A DNA stretch of 64,000 nt from Buddleja alternifolia (taxonomy: Eukaryota > Streptophyta > Magnoliopsida > Lamiales > Scrophulariaceae). The stretch is taken from assembly GCA_019426215.1 (NCBI GenBank), contig CM033399.1:33861022-33925021 (forward strand), read 5' to 3'. A program made the translations under genes and the position numbers. The notes beneath the pieces were generated by a model. The model was not told the origin of the DNA. It worked only from the letters and a program-made list of their open reading frames with translations, and made no database searches. Below are positions 1 through 12,900 of the stretch, piece after piece; the stretch's first letter is position 1; every line of letters starts with the position of its first letter.

Positions 1-684
1 TAAATATATTCTTTTTGGGCAAAATTTAGAATTAAATTAACTTGGGCCCAGTTAATTATTTTCTTCTTTTGGGCCAATAAGAATTAATTTAGGCTCATTT
101 CTTTTCCAAAGAAATCAGGCAGCCCAGTAGAAGGTTGAATTACATCTGAAACGTTTCATTTGTAAAGTAGTCAGAAATTGAAAGATTCTTGATACTAAAT
201 TTGAAACGTTTGAATTTATAAGTGAAAAATATTTCACTTTAAAAGTGATAAGGGAAAAACATTTCACTTTAAAAGTGGTAAGTGAAATGTTTGTCACTTT
301 AAAAGTATAAGTGAAATATTTCGCTTTTAAAAGTGGTTAGTGAAAACGTTTCATTTCTCCAAATTTCTCCTATATAAAGAACCTCCCATATGAATGAAAA
401 GATAAGAAGACGAACACACAAAAATCAAAAATCATTTCTGCATTTGTTAAGCATACTACATACATCACAACAGTGAGAGTTCTTGAGAAAAATAAGTTCG
501 TGGAGTGTTGTTCTTGAAGTGGTTCAATTACAACACGTAATCGTTGTATCTTGGGAAGTTAGTTGCACGAACCCGTACCACCGTAGGCGGGGCAATATAG
601 CTTTAAGGATAGAGAGTCCAACTCTCGCCTCGATTCGTTTTCATTTGTTCATCGCATATATTTCCAGTATATTTCAGATTAACA
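1..684 (+). mobile_element. LTR end of a Copia-type retrotransposon (left end outside window)
   Basis: The stretch around 500-650 matches, in reverse orientation, the two 768-bp LTRs at 49.5 and 55.1 kb: shared blocks include tgaagtggttcaat, cgttgtatcttggga, aacccgtaccacc and aggatagagagtccaactct. A TATA-like tatataaag near 371 is followed by a leader-like region, as expected for an LTR promoter. The LTR seems to end at the aaca of 681-684, where LINE sequence begins. The left boundary, any internal region and the target duplication lie outside the window, so solo or full-length status cannot be decided. Confidence 0.65.
221..356. repeat. 30-bp tandem repeat, about 4.5 copies
   Basis: Units beginning agtgaaa/agggaaa start at 221, 251, 281, 310 and 339, giving a 29-30-bp period. 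Each holds a short inverted motif (aagtgaaa/tttcactt), so single units could form small hairpins. The array lies upstream of the TATA-like motif of the LTR and may be its U3 enhancer repeats; that role is inference. Confidence 0.75.
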
Positions 685-1390
685 GTGCAGGGAATCCAAC
701 ATCTCAAACCAGAAGGGTTTCTTTTTCCTCCTACCAGAACGCCGAAGAGAAGGGTCCAACTCAATGTAGATAGGGACATGATCCGAATAAGCTGACTGCA
801 TATGGGTAACCTTCGAATTCGGAACAGCTCGACTCCACTCCGAGTTACTGCACACCCGATCGAGCCGCTCTTTAACTGTATGAGGGAAGTCCCGATAATT
901 ACCTCATGTGAATTTGTATCCCATGAAACCCAAGTCATGAAGATTGCACAATGAAAGCGTTTCTCTAAAGTTTCGAATTTGCCAATTTGCCTTCGGAGGC
1001 CCCTCTTGTCTTTTCGATTAGTATTAAATCTCGTTGAAGTCCCCCGCAACTAACCATGGTCCCCTCCAATCTGATCTGAGTCGTTTGAGAAGGTTCCATG
1101 TCACTCCTCTCTTAGCCGTGTCAGGTTTACCATAAAATTCCGTGAAACGCCTAGCACCCACCCCATTAGACTCCCAGTACACCCTAACATCGATATGATT
1201 TTTTGAAAAAAATTGATGAAACATATCCACACTCTTGTCCCAAAGTAGACAAAGGTCACCCCCAATACCTTCCGACTCGACGCAAACGCCAAACATGTTG
1301 GAAAGCTCTTTGGGACGTTCAAATTTATTTTTCTTGCATTTTGTTTCAGAAAAAAAAACACAATCGAGATTGCTTCAAGAAGATGTTTTG
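685..1390 (-). pseudogene. LINE ORF2 endonuclease fragment, broken
   Basis: The minus-strand translation contains the LINE (L1-type) apurinic endonuclease signature around WLVAGDFNEI (about 1024-1060), preceded by a region (1060-1296) of the kind found in plant LINE ORF2 N-termini. Downstream pieces at 603-1024 continue the endonuclease domain in other frames with stops. It resembles the ORF2 start of the LINE at 44.8-56.9 kb. Only the N-terminal part of ORF2 is present, and it ends against the LTR at 684, so the LTR probably inserted into this LINE. Confidence 0.7.
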
Positions 1391-2030
1391 GGGGTTTAGG
1401 AAGTTACAAGGGGGAAATGTGATGTATACTACAGTGTTGGTAATAGTTTAATTTTGTCTAGTATCTTATAGGAATATATTGCCTCATATATGTGCGTATA
1501 TAGAAAGATAATTAATTGTTGGTTTACTAAGTTAATTTTCTAGTATTTTTGGGTGTGACAAATATTTTCTTTGCTAACACATTAAAGTTTGGAAACAGTT
1601 TTACAAAATTATTACTCAGCCCTGCAATAACATCATGTGTTCCTGCAAGAGAGATTGTGTAGATTAATTAGGAGTGTTTATCTAAATTTCTCCCAAGTGA
1701 TCGCTCCAACCCAAATTCGATCGCAATTGACGAGTTCAACGTTAAATGGATCGATCTTGGTTAACTAGAAATAATAAAATAAAAAAGCAATTTTACAAAT
1801 CAGACTCGATTTTATATTTATATAGATCACATAAATTGCACCCAATCACAATAAAATTAATAACTATGATGATGATTTACCAATTAATGTTTAGTAAATA
1901 TTAGTCCAATGATATTGAGAATTGAGCGTACACGTAAAAGTATTTATTCCTTTCTTATATTTTTTAAATTCTTCCATAGTTCGTTATAAAGTTTTTATTT
2001 TTTATTTTGTAAGTTTGGAGTTTCTCAAGT
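1391..2030. other. AT-rich intergenic sequence
   Basis: I see no coding signature, RNA gene or clear repeat structure here. Confidence 0.6.
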
Positions 2031-4124
2031 GGGGGACAATTGCTTTTTTTGGACCATACTATTTGGCCTTTTGCATTTTTGATATCATGGTTTTCAAAAA
2101 ATGCAAATTTAATACCACATGAGTACCACTTTTTATTGCAAAAGTGATACCAACATTAACAAAGAAAAAAAGTCATGTGCTTTGTACGTGACCGTTATCT
2201 TTAGGAGGGATAATTTTGCACTTTAGGTACCATAGTTTTCAAAAAATACAAATTCAGTACCATAGTAACACTTTTTATTGCAAAAGTATACCAAAATTAT
2301 AAAACAGACGGAAAAACCCACGTGCAGTCAACTTTAAATTTTGGAGGGTAATGGTTAACGTGACAGGCACGTGCTTCACACTAGCAAATTCTCAAACTCA
2401 GAAAATCCCTTTTCAAAAACCCTAACCCCCCAAAAATAATTTCTTCAATAAATCTTCTTCGATTTACCTTCTAGATCAAAATCCTCATAAATAATCGAGA
2501 TCAAGTATTATGGGAGGGGTGATTTTGCCAAAAAAAAATGCTAAGAATTGCTCATTTAAACCATGTTTAGGCCCCTGTATATGGTATTACTTGCACATTT
2601 TTTTGGATAATGTGTTTTGTTTACTGTTTATGGTTCTCTTTCTTGGTTTTTTTTTTTTTGTCTATTTTGTGCTTGTGTTTGTGGAGAAATTAAAGGTTTT
2701 AAATGCACTTGTTTGGCTTGCTTTGACATAATTATGATTATAATAGACTTGTTGTCTCAATAACTTAACTATCACTCCTCTTTCGTTGTTCTTAGTCAGT
2801 TTAGGAATTGGTCCGTCAGCAGTGTTCTGAAAATCGGACCGGACAGCGAACCGGAAAAGTGACCGGGTCACGGGTCACGGGTCACCAGTTCAACCGTCGG
2901 GTCAACGGGGGTCGAACCGGTGACGTCATAATTATGCAATAATAATAATTAATATACTATTAAATATATAAAATATGAAAATATGAAAAAAAAAAAAATA
3001 TGTATTTCCTATATATATATGAAAATATGAAGAAAAAAAATGTGTATTTCCTATACTTTTGGGGGCCAATTGCATATTTTTAGATTTTAAAGGGGTCAAT
3101 TTCAGATTTTTAGAGTTTAAAAGGTTGAATTTCAAAATTTTCAAAATTGTCCGGTTCAACCAGTTTTGACCGGTTCTGACCCCCGATCGGTTTTTTCACA
3201 TAACCGGACCGGTTTGATGGCCGGTTCCGGTTTTAACCGGTCGGACCGGCCGGTCCGGTCCGGTCAAAACCATGTCCGTCAGTTTAAAATGAGTGCTGAC
3301 CAATTCCTAAACCATCTAAGAATGACAAAATAAGAGTGATTGTTAAGAGTTCCTAGGACAACTATCTTTTGTAATCACAACTCTGTCAAAGTAAGCCAAA
3401 CAAGTGCATGTAGAACCTAAATGATACCTCCACAAACACCAAGACAAAATGAATAAAAAAAAACAAGAATAAGGAACTCTAAATAGTAAAAAAAAAAAAC
3501 ACATTATCCAAAAAAAATGTGCAAGTCATACTATATACAAGGGGTCGGAACATTGGCATAAACATGGTTTAAATGAGCAAGTCTTAGCATATTCTTGGCA
3601 AAATCACCCATCTATAAATACTTGATGTCGAATGTTGATGTGGATTTTGATTTGGAGGGTAAATCAAAGAAGATTTGGTGAAGAAATTGTGTATGGGGGG
3701 TTAGGGTTGGAAGGAGATTTTATGAGTTTGACAAATTGATCAGTAAAGCCCGTTTTGGATATTTTAGGCTAATGCTGAAGCACGTGCCTCTCACTTGAAT
3801 AATGACCCTCCTGAACGTAAAGTTAATCGCACATGGCTTTTTCTATCTGTTTTATAACTTCGGTATTACTTTTGCAATAAAAAATGTTACTATGGTACCA
3901 AATGTGCATTTTTTGAAAAATATGGTACGAAAAATGCAAAATTATCCCTCCAAAACGTAAAGTTGACGGCCATGTGCGAAACACATGATATCTTCCGTCT
4001 CTTTTCTAATTATCACTTTTGCAATAAAAAGTGGTACTGTGGTATTAAATTTGCATTTTTAAAAAATTATGATACCAAAATGCAAAAGGCCAAATAGTAT
4101 GATACCAAAAAAGCAATTGCCCCC
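2031..4124. mobile_element. Long foldback (inverted-repeat) element, arms about 0.8 kb
   Basis: The left arm starts gggggacaattgctttttt (2031) and the right arm ends aaagcaattgccccc (4124). Reading inward the arms are complementary over about 780 and 840 bp: the segment near 2090-2160 (gcaaatttaataccac, ctttttattgcaaaag) pairs with 4000-4075, and ttaggaattggt near 2801 pairs with accaattcctaaa near 3301. Each arm itself holds two diverged copies of a unit of roughly 150 bp. The centre is occupied by a separate hAT-like insertion (2820-3274). Outside the arms only aagt is shared, so no convincing target duplication was found and the superfamily is unassigned. Confidence 0.75.
2820..3274. mobile_element. 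hAT-like MITE with 8-bp target duplication, inside the foldback element
   Basis: The element starts cagtgttctgaaaatcgg and its other end reads, in reverse complement, catggttttgaccggacc. It is flanked by identical tccgtcag at 2812-2819 and 3275-3282 (a preceding g is also shared). Both ends are rich in CCGGT/ACCGG inverted words and the middle is AT-rich. It has no coding capacity. The 8-bp duplication and the CAGTG-like terminus fit non-autonomous hAT elements. Confidence 0.8.
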
Positions 4125-4589
4125 AAGTTGCGTTTCATAAATTTGTCGTATCATTGTTTTAGTGCACTTTCAAACTTATAATTCGGCCTCATTTATTGCT
4201 GTGATAGAAACCTGTTCACTGGTGGTTTTTATTTCAGAAATAAAATTAATATTGAGTATTGTTTTTTTTTCTTTTTTTTGGCTAATAGTATTGGTTGAAT
4301 ATTAGTTTGATGCGGAAATTGAATATTGATTTGAGGAGGAAAAAGTTGTTGCAGTAATTGTAATGTATATAGAATATTAGTGTGTGCGTATATATGCATA
4401 CATACTTGCTATTTCTCTCTTATTCACTGAAAAAATATCATATTTATTTTATATGCTTATTCATTTTCGGTGCCTCTGTGGCTTTGTCTACTAATACCAT
4501 GCAAGTTAATGGACCATTTAGGTAATTTTAGACAATTTGGAAGGAATTTTGTGTGATTGGAGTAAAGAGCGCATTGCTAATATTTTATT
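4125..4589. other. AT-rich intergenic sequence
   Basis: I see no coding or repeat signature between the foldback element and the next MITE. Confidence 0.6.
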
Positions 4590-5541
4590 TAGGGATGGCA
4601 ATGAGTCCGGATCTAACGAGTACTCGTCCCGGACCCGTCCCTAATGGGACGGGAATGAGTCCAAAAAATTGGGACCGGGTCCGGGTTCGGGAATCGAAAT
4701 TCAAGACCCGGCCGGGTCCGGGACGGAAAATGAGTCCAGGCGATACCCGTCCCGGACCCGTCCCGGTAAAAAAAAAGTTATAATATTTTTTAATTATATA
4801 TATATATATATATCACACATCTCGTCCACCGTGATATCACACATATATATAATTATTATATGTAGTGCTTGTAGTGACACTACATAGTGGTGGGCACCAC
4901 CACCTATATATGTTCCACCTATACAAACACTATATATATAAAAATATATATAAACTAAGTCACTAACACACACACACGTATACAAACACTACATATATAA
5001 AAATATATATACACGAAGTCACTAACACAGACACAAAAATGAAAAATCACACACACACTGCACGCAGCACGCCGGCATGTGAGGGATGGAGGGGGGATCT
5101 GAAGAATAAGAAGAAGACGAAGAAGGAGGAGAAGAAGGGGAAGAAGAAGAATAATCTGAAAAGCGGGTGGGGTGGGAAGCGGATCTGATCATCTGAAAAT
5201 GATAATGAAGAAAATGAAGAAAAAAAGAAAGAAGAAGTAGCAGCAGGGGGAAGAAGAAGAAGAGAAAGAAAGAAATAGCAGGGGGGGGGATAAAAAGAAA
5301 AAGGAAGAAAAAACAGCGTGGGGTAAGAAGAAGAAGAAGAAAAAGGAAGAATAAGAAGAAAAAAATATTCTTGCAATTTTTTTTAAAAAATCAATCGGGT
5401 CGAACGGGAAGGACCCGGACCCGTCGGGAAATGACCGGGTCCGGGACGGGAAATGACCGGGTCCGGGACGGGTCCGGGTCCAAATTTTTTTTAACGGGAC
5501 GGGAAATGAGTCCTGCCCTACCCGTCCCGTTGCCATCCCTA
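4590..5541. mobile_element. 952-bp hAT-like non-autonomous element with perfect 8-bp target duplication
   Basis: The terminal inverted repeats are tagggatggcaa (4590) and ttgccatccct plus a (5541). The target duplication attttatt occurs at 4582-4589 and 5542-5549. The subterminal regions are crowded with CCGGGTCCGGGACGGG-type words in opposite orientations at the two ends. The interior holds AT dinucleotide tracts (about 4790-5030) and a long purine-rich GAA/GGA tract (about 5097-5370). No transposase is encoded; short reading frames across it are low-complexity artefacts. Confidence 0.9.
5097..5370. repeat. Polypurine GAA/GGA tract
   Basis: About 270 bp of almost pure purine on the + strand, dominated by gaagaa, gaagga and gggg runs, lies within the hAT-like element. 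Such a tract can in principle adopt triplex structure; nothing here shows that it does. Confidence 0.85.
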
Positions 5542-5883
5542 ATTTTATTCCTTTTTTAAGAAAAAACGGTCATTTTATTTTATTTAATAAAAAATTTACA
5601 AAGTCAAGAATAATACAACTTAGACTGTTTTTAATGATGTAGTTAAAAACAATTGTAGCAATATCAAGATTTTTCAAGATAATAAATCATTAGGAATAAC
5701 AAACAAGGACAATAAAACTCTTGTGCAAAAAATCACACTTTTATGGTCAAAAAGAAAATTCAAATAAGTAAAGAATCACTAAGAAAAAATAAGTTTCTGC
5801 TCCTAAAAAATCGGAGCGCTGAGAAAAAAAGAAAACCCTATTCCGCCTAGGTTTTGGCCGGCCGTCACATCCCGCCTCCATGC

Positions 5884-8335
5884 ATGAAGGAGCCGGAGAT
5901 TGATAAATCACCACCACCGGTGGTGACTCCTAATAAAAATTCGAAAAAACTGAAAAGAAACCTTCTAGGGGCTGATGAGGGAGGTAGCAGGCAATCAGAT
6001 TCGGACTCTACGTTGGCCAACCCTAGTCTAGCGTTCGACTTTGGATCGGTAAATAATGACTCGACGGAGACCACACAAGAGGAAACAAATAAAAACAACA
6101 CACAAGAGGAAACAAATAAAAACAAGGAGGACAGTAACGCTAAGGAAGCAAACCCTATGAACGTTTGGGGTACGAATAACCTTCGACAATCATGGAACAG
6201 GAAAACTGTTACGCCGGGCTTCTATGCCAGAGAAGGTGAAGATGGTGATTTTTCGATAAAGAGGACTTGAGTGAGGACGAATCGGACGACTTAGTAGCCA
6301 TGTACACAATCCCAGATGAAGATATTCGTGCAATGGCAACCCCATACCGTAGAGCTCTAGTTGTGAAAGTTCTTGGACGTAAAGTGGGCTACACGATACT
6401 GAAACAACGCATGCAAGCCCTTTGGAAACTCCCATATGATGTCAATCCTGTGGATATTGGTAATGATTTTTATTTCGTTCGGTTCTGAATTAAAGCTTAA
6501 TATGATAGGGTGCTTAGGGAGAGACCACGGATGATATTGGGTCACTACTTAACGGTTCGTAAATGGGATCCAACTTTTAATCCAAAGAAAGAAAAAATTT
6601 CGAACACAATGGTTTGGGTTCGTTTCCCCGACTTCCCGATACACTATTTCAATGACAAACATCTTCGAGGAATGGGGGCAGTTGATTGGGAAAGTCCGTG
6701 GAATCGATAAACATACGGAAGAGTTACTAAGGGGTCATTACGCAAGGGTATGTATTGAAATCGATTTGGAAAAATCACTTGTGCCAGCAATTAAAGTTAA
6801 CAAGAAGCTTAGAATTGTGGAATGTGAGGGATTATCTCTAATATGTTTAGTTGTGGCGTGGTTGGCCATCGAAAAGAAACTTGTGGCTCACAGCAAAACC
6901 AATGCAGAGAAGACGACAAAGAAACAAGCTATGCCCACCATCCTCGGGCCTTGGAATATAGGGGTGTTCACGAATTGACTGAACCGACCGAGAACCGAAA
7001 CTTCGGTTCGGACCGAAAACTGAATCGAAAATTTCGGTTCTGTTTTCGGTTTTTTTTTTTTGCAAATTTCGGTTTTTCGGTTCGGTTCGGTTCGGTCGGT
7101 TAACCGCAAAACATAATTTTTTATTTATTTATTTATTTTTATTTTTTTAAATTTTTATTTTTATTTTATTTTTTATATAGTATAATATAGACCAAAAACT
7201 ATAAAAAATATGTTTCCCAGTGACAACTTATAAGAAAATAAATTAAAAGTAGTCATAATTAAATTTCAATTATTTATTTATATCTAATTTATTTATACCG
7301 AAAAATCAAAACGAACCAGTTCACTTTTTAATTTCATTATGTCAATTTTAGTTGGCCGTGCTAAACATAATTATAACTATATAAATGTATGTATTCCAAA
7401 GAAAAAGTGAACAACAATAGCAAAAAAATAAATAAATCGATTTTAACCGAACCGAACAAAAACCGACCGAACCGGTCGGTTTTTTAACCGAACAGAACCG
7501 ACACTGTTCGGTTCGGTTTTTGGTCCGAAATTTTGGTTCGGTTCGGTTAAAAAACCGACCGATGAACACCCCTATTGGAATATAGTGCCTCCACGTGCAC
7601 AAAGAAGACCCCCGAGGAAGGAGAATGGCACGGGAGCAGGTGAGGAACCGCCTATTTTCTTTTTTTGGTACTGGAAACCGAACAGATCCAATGATGGAAC
7701 GGAGCAACTCGGATACAAAGGAAACCAACACTGGTCGGGACAAGGTACCGAAGGGCATAGGGAAGAAAACTAATACTCGGGTTCACTATACCAAAGAGAC
7801 AAATAATTTGAATTCGATTTCGAGTGGGTCAAGGTTTTCGGCGCTACAAGATTTGGACGATCAGATGGGGGCAGAGGTCATCAGGGATCAAAATAAGTTA
7901 GGCGATGCGAGTATGAGTGTCGGGGTTATAAAGGTGTGGAGACGAGTTGATATAGAAAATCATTTGCTATAGTTGGAGATGATAGTGGCACGGGATAAAA
8001 TCGCACCTATCACTCACGGGTCTACATATCTTATACAGAATAATTCCATACCTCTGGATGTAGATGTTGATCATGACATGACGGATGGAAATGCAAAAAT
8101 TCCAAGGACACTAGGGTCTCAGTTTGATCATAACCGACCACTAGACTACAGTAATGAGGACATGTTGAGCTCGGATGAGGAATCGGTGGAAGAACTGGAC
8201 ATGTCCAAGATTGACACTTATAGTAGTGGTATGGGTTATGGCGATGGTGTCAATGCTGAATTTCATGGAGACTTGGCTACAAACACGGCCATGACCACAG
8301 TTAGGGGGGTTTTAACCTCCCCTCCCCAGGTATAA
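5884..8335 (+). pseudogene. LINE ORF1 (gag-like, DUF4283 / CCHC knuckle type), broken
   Basis: The fragments read in order MKEPEID (5884), then a DUF4283-like segment with VWVRFPDFPIHYF (about 6610-6650), a segment with RGHYARVCIEIDL (about 6730-6770) and a zinc-knuckle remnant with GVVGHRKETC (about 6850-6890). The 616-bp hAT-like insertion then interrupts it, and a Gln/Asn/Asp-rich tail follows (7585-8335). This layout is typical of plant LINE ORF1 RNA-binding proteins. Several frameshifts and stops separate the pieces. An upstream in-frame TTG at 5854 is less likely as a start than the ATG at 5884. Confidence 0.75.
6959..7574. mobile_element. hAT-like MITE, 616 bp, inserted in LINE ORF1
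   Basis: The terminal repeats are taggggtgttca (6959) and tgaacaccccta (ending 7574). The flanks are ttggaata at 6951-6958 and 7575-7582, a perfect 8-bp duplication. The subterminal regions carry many CGGTTCGG/CCGAACCG words in inverted order and the middle is AT-rich. It is non-coding. The 8-bp duplication points to the hAT superfamily. Confidence 0.9.
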
Positions 8336-8351
8336 TTTATTGTTCTATTTG

Positions 8352-9955
8352 TGTTAGAGTATATGCCCTTGAATGCCATAAAGATGATAGATTTATAGGG
8401 CATAAACATTGTAACTAAACTATGGTTTTTCTATTAATATAAGACAGTTGATTGTTGTTTTTTTATAGGCATTTATAAGTTGTGAATAAACAACGTAAAG
8501 TCCTTGATGACAAGGCGAACCTTCTACCTCCTATGGGATAGGAGGAAAGGCACTAGAATGGTTTGACCCTTGACATCTAAAAGGGTTCGCAAGTCTAAGA
8601 AATATTGATTGGGCATCAATAGTGAATAAAAACTTGTATGATGTAAGTTTCGACAGAGAAAGTGCCAGTCGTACACTATGGAAATGGTAGTGGGAACTTA
8701 TATCATAGACGTGTCAGTTGGACTGATATGTTCGAACATGGCTCGCATCAGTTCATCACATGGGTATTCACTCATTGATAGTCAATGATGAAACTGATAA
8801 GTAGTGATAGGTACGTGTGAACCTCTGACTTGAGAAATCGAGTTGAAGATGTACTTGTGACATCAAGTCTATCATTAGAGTAGTTAGATTCAAATCACCT
8901 GTTGGTGGAATCGACCTCGAAGTGCGACTTGATGGGCAAGTAGCATTGTTAACTGATTTGCAATATGGAATTTATTCTCTCATAAGTGAATGAGTAAAAT
9001 ATCCTATGCGATCATGAATAAATGAGGATGAAATTCTTTGGCCAAAACATTTAAATACCTCGACTTATTATGAGCTTAGGCATATGTTAAGTTATATGAG
9101 TTTTGACTTTAAACCATGACTCTTACTTGACTGGGATATAAGAATAAAAGGTTTATACACGTACGGTATTCACGGCGTAAAGGTTTGGAATGATCATATT
9201 CATTCGTTCTCAATTGGGTTATGGTGTGAGCTACGAGACTGGTTAGGTGTCACTCACAAACCATTGGATTCCTCCCAATTGCCTTTTGAGATAAACTTAA
9301 AGAGTCGCGCTTAAAGGAAGTGCAAAAGGAAAAACATGGAAAAAAGACTTGAGAGAAATTCACGGCATTGGATGCCGTAATTAATTAATTAATTATTGGA
9401 TAATTTAATTAATTAATTAAATTAATGAGTTAATTAATTTCTTGGAGAAATTGAATTATAAATTAATTAGGAATTGAATTAATTGGATTATCAATTTATT
9501 TATTGGATAAATAAATTATCTGATTAATTAATTAATAAGCAAGACGAAAGCCCGAAGGCTTCCGAGCCCACTAAGGGGCGGCCAAATAGACGCCCAAATA
9601 GGGCTCTTGCATGCTAGTTTTATTATTTCATAATGATATAAATATATCACAAGGTGAAAAATAACAAAAAGACAACTTACATAACTTTCTCTCCAAAAAA
9701 AAGTCTCCCACCTCTCTCTCTCTCTCTAGCCGTCTTTGACAAGGAATAAATGAGGAGTTTTTTGTTTTTGATTCCGGTGTGACGAATTAGAGACGTTGGC
9801 AAATTCGGCGTTAGAGAAAAGGATCACGTTCAGAAATCAACATACGCGAGAACGGTAATTTTTCTATACACAATTAAACACGAGGATTAGAGATGATTCG
9901 GGCTTTGGGAATTAAATTTACTTTCTGCTGCGTTTTATTCGTATAATTCCCAACA
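8352..9955. mobile_element. Solo LTR, about 1.6 kb, inserted between LINE ORF1 and ORF2
   Basis: The sequence begins tgttagagtatatgccc and ends cgtataattcccaaca, the TG...CA form of an LTR. It is bounded by identical atttg at 8347-8351 and 9956-9960, a 5-bp retroviral-type target duplication. No internal domain or second LTR is present, so it is best read as a solo LTR left by recombination between two LTRs. An AT-rich ttaattaatt tract lies at about 9380-9540. I favour a Copia-type family but cannot prove it from an LTR alone. Confidence 0.88.
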
Positions 9956-9983
9956 ATTTGAACTTCTCACTCTGTTTAATTAA

Positions 9984-12900
9984 ATGACATCTATTTTTTG
10001 GAATTGCAAGGATGCGGCGAAACCTGAGTTCTTGAATTCACTACGAGAAGTTCTTAATTAACATAAGCCAATGGTCCTTGTGCTTGTGGAGCCACGAGTT
10101 CAGGGTCACAAGGCGAATGTTATTCTGAAATTCAACAAGTTTGATAGAGTGGAAAAAATGGAAGCTCGGGGATTTTCAGGAGGTATCTGGTTATTTTGGA
10201 ATTCATTAGAAGTTAGTATTGATATTATTGAAGCAAATGAACAATGTATCACCTCCATCATACGACGTGAAAGTGACACAGATTGGGTTCTAACAGTAGT
10301 TTATGCAAGTCCTCAAGTAGAGACGCGTAACCACCTTTGGAAACATCTCATTCGAATGGAACCGTATATTCACGGTCCATAGGTGATTGTGGGGGACATG
10401 AATGTGGTTACGACACAAGCCGAAAAAATGGGTGGAGCTCCAATTGATCCTTCCAAGTGCCGCCAATTTCTAGAGTGTATTGACAAGTGTGGGCTAATTG
10501 ATCTTAAGTATATTGGTTCACGTTTCACGTGGGATCATCTTTACAAGAAAGGTTGGACCGGGTTTTGTGTAGTGACAAGTGGAGGATTGAGTTTTCGAAA
10601 GCAACAGTGCGACATCTACCCCAAATTGGGTCGGACCACTCCGTTTTATTACTCACTCTATCTGAGCAGACGGTTCACTTCTAGTTTAGAGTACTTTCGA
10701 TTCCAATCAGCATGGTTCACGCATCCGAACTTTCATGAGTTAATCGAGACACATTGGAAACTGCAAAGAGTTCAGGGACTTCACGCACAAATCCAGCATA
10801 CTCGAGTAGGGTTTCATGTGTGGAACCATGAATTTTTGGTAATATTTTCAAGCGAAAACAACAACTTCTAGCTCGCATCTCGGGTACTCAACAGGCACAG
10901 GGTATCAATTTTAGATATTCTCTACGAAAATTGGAGAATAAATTACAAGTGCAGTACTTTGAAACCCTACGACAGGAGGAATTATTTTGGAAGCAAAAAG
11001 TGAGGGCTCAATGGCTTCGAGCGGGAGACCTTAACACACGCTTTTTCCATTTGTTAGTCGTGACTCATCAGGGTAAAACCAAAGTGTGTGCTCTAGACCA
11101 TGGGGATGGGATGGTAGATACCGAACCAGAAAATCTCAAAAAAATGGCTGTGGAGTACTATAAGGACCTGTACGGTCAAGGAGACCCGGTGGGGAGTTAC
11201 ACTTGTACGCGAGGATTCCCGAAACTTCAGGGCCATGATGTCGAGGTATTGTCTCGCCCGCATAAAAAAGGAAGTTAAAAGAGCTCTTTGGAATATAAAT
11301 CCGTCTAAGTCATCGGGGCCAGATGGTATTCAGCCTATGTTCTATCAGCAATGTTGGGATACCGTATGTGATGACATTTTTTGCTGGTACAGGAAGCGAT
11401 TCGCTCAGGTACTATCGATCCATCTTTTACTAGTTCTCGGATTGTCTTAATTCCTACAGTTAAGAACTCAACACATCTCTCGCAGTTTAGACCAATTAGT
11501 CTTACGAATGTAAGTGTCAAAATCGTTACAAAGACATTGGCTAATCGCATTAAAGAATTTATTGTGAGCTTATCCCACGATCACAAAGCAGTTTTATTCC
11601 GGAAGGCAAACAATTGATAATGAGTTAATTACTCAGGAGATTTTACATGATTTACGTCGGCTAAAAGGCAAAAAAGGTTTTTCATAGCCAAAATTGATTT
11701 TGAAAAAGCTTATGATCGTATTAATTGGAGTTTTCTTGAGAATGTGTTGAGGGAAATTGGCTTCCCAGCGTCTTGGAGTTCGCTTATTATGGAGTGTACC
11801 ACACGAGCCCAACTATGTCTTCTATGGAATGGTGAAGCAACAGAGTGGTTTACTCCTAAGCGAGGTCTAAGACCCTTATCGCCTTATCTTTTTGTGTTTT
11901 GTATGCAGAAATTAGGGTGTCTAATTGAGCTGGTAGTGCGGGAGAAGAAATGGTGTCCAATACCCATTTCCCGACATAGCCCTTGTATCTCGCATTTGAT
12001 GTTTGTTGATGATTTGTTATTATTTGGAGAGGACACGGTGCATCAGGCAAAGACGACTATGGATACGTTGAGGAAATACTGCAACCTCTCACGTCAAGCA
12101 GGAAACTCTCATAAGTCAAAAATCTTTCTCTCCAATAATGTGACTCCAGAGCTGAAATGCCGAATTAGTGCCGATATGAATCTTAATCATACAGACAACT
12201 TGGGTTGGTATTTATGGATTCCTCTACAACATGGGAGAGTTCTTCGCAGGGACTATGAATTTTTAGTGGATCGAGTTAAAAAAGATTGCAGGGCTGGAAA
12301 CGAAAACATCTATCTCTAGCAGGTCGTGCAATTTTAATTAAATCGGTTACGGAGACCCTATCTTCCTTTAGGCGTATGTGACACAATTGATAAGGCAAAT
12401 TGACAATTTCTGTGGGGAGGTTCGGAGACTGAAAAGAAAACGCACCTTGTTAATTGGGATACTGTGTGTAAACCGAAAAAGCAGGGTGGTTTAGGGTTAC
12501 GTCACACTAGGACCACAAACTTGGCGTTACTCGGCAAATCAGGATGGCAATTACTCAATGACGATGAGAGCCTGTGGGTTCAAGTGTTCAAACATAAGTA
12601 TATTCTGAGGCTTAGAGCTCGAGCGAAGAATGCGACGTCAGCCACATGGCGAAGTATTCAATCGGTAATACCCCTTCTACAAACGGGAATTCGCTGGATC
12701 GTGGGTAACGGGAATAAAATTCACTTTTGGGAAGATATTTGGCTAGGCGATGAACCGCTAGCCTGACATCACGCACAATCCATTCCATCGAAGGATAAAC
12801 GTCGCACAATCGATCCGTACTAGATACCGGGACTTGGCTAGGATTGGGATGGATTACAGGGCCTATCAGAAACTATTAGAACTCGTTTGCAAGAAATCGA

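Noticed and set aside
2510..2731. Phe-rich 73-aa frame in the foldback arm
   Set aside because: Lies within the inverted-repeat arm and has AT-rich composition with no domain.
5047..5536. Ser/Phe-rich minus-strand frames of about 110 aa
   Set aside because: Low-complexity translation of the polypurine tract and the inverted ends of a non-autonomous hAT-like element.
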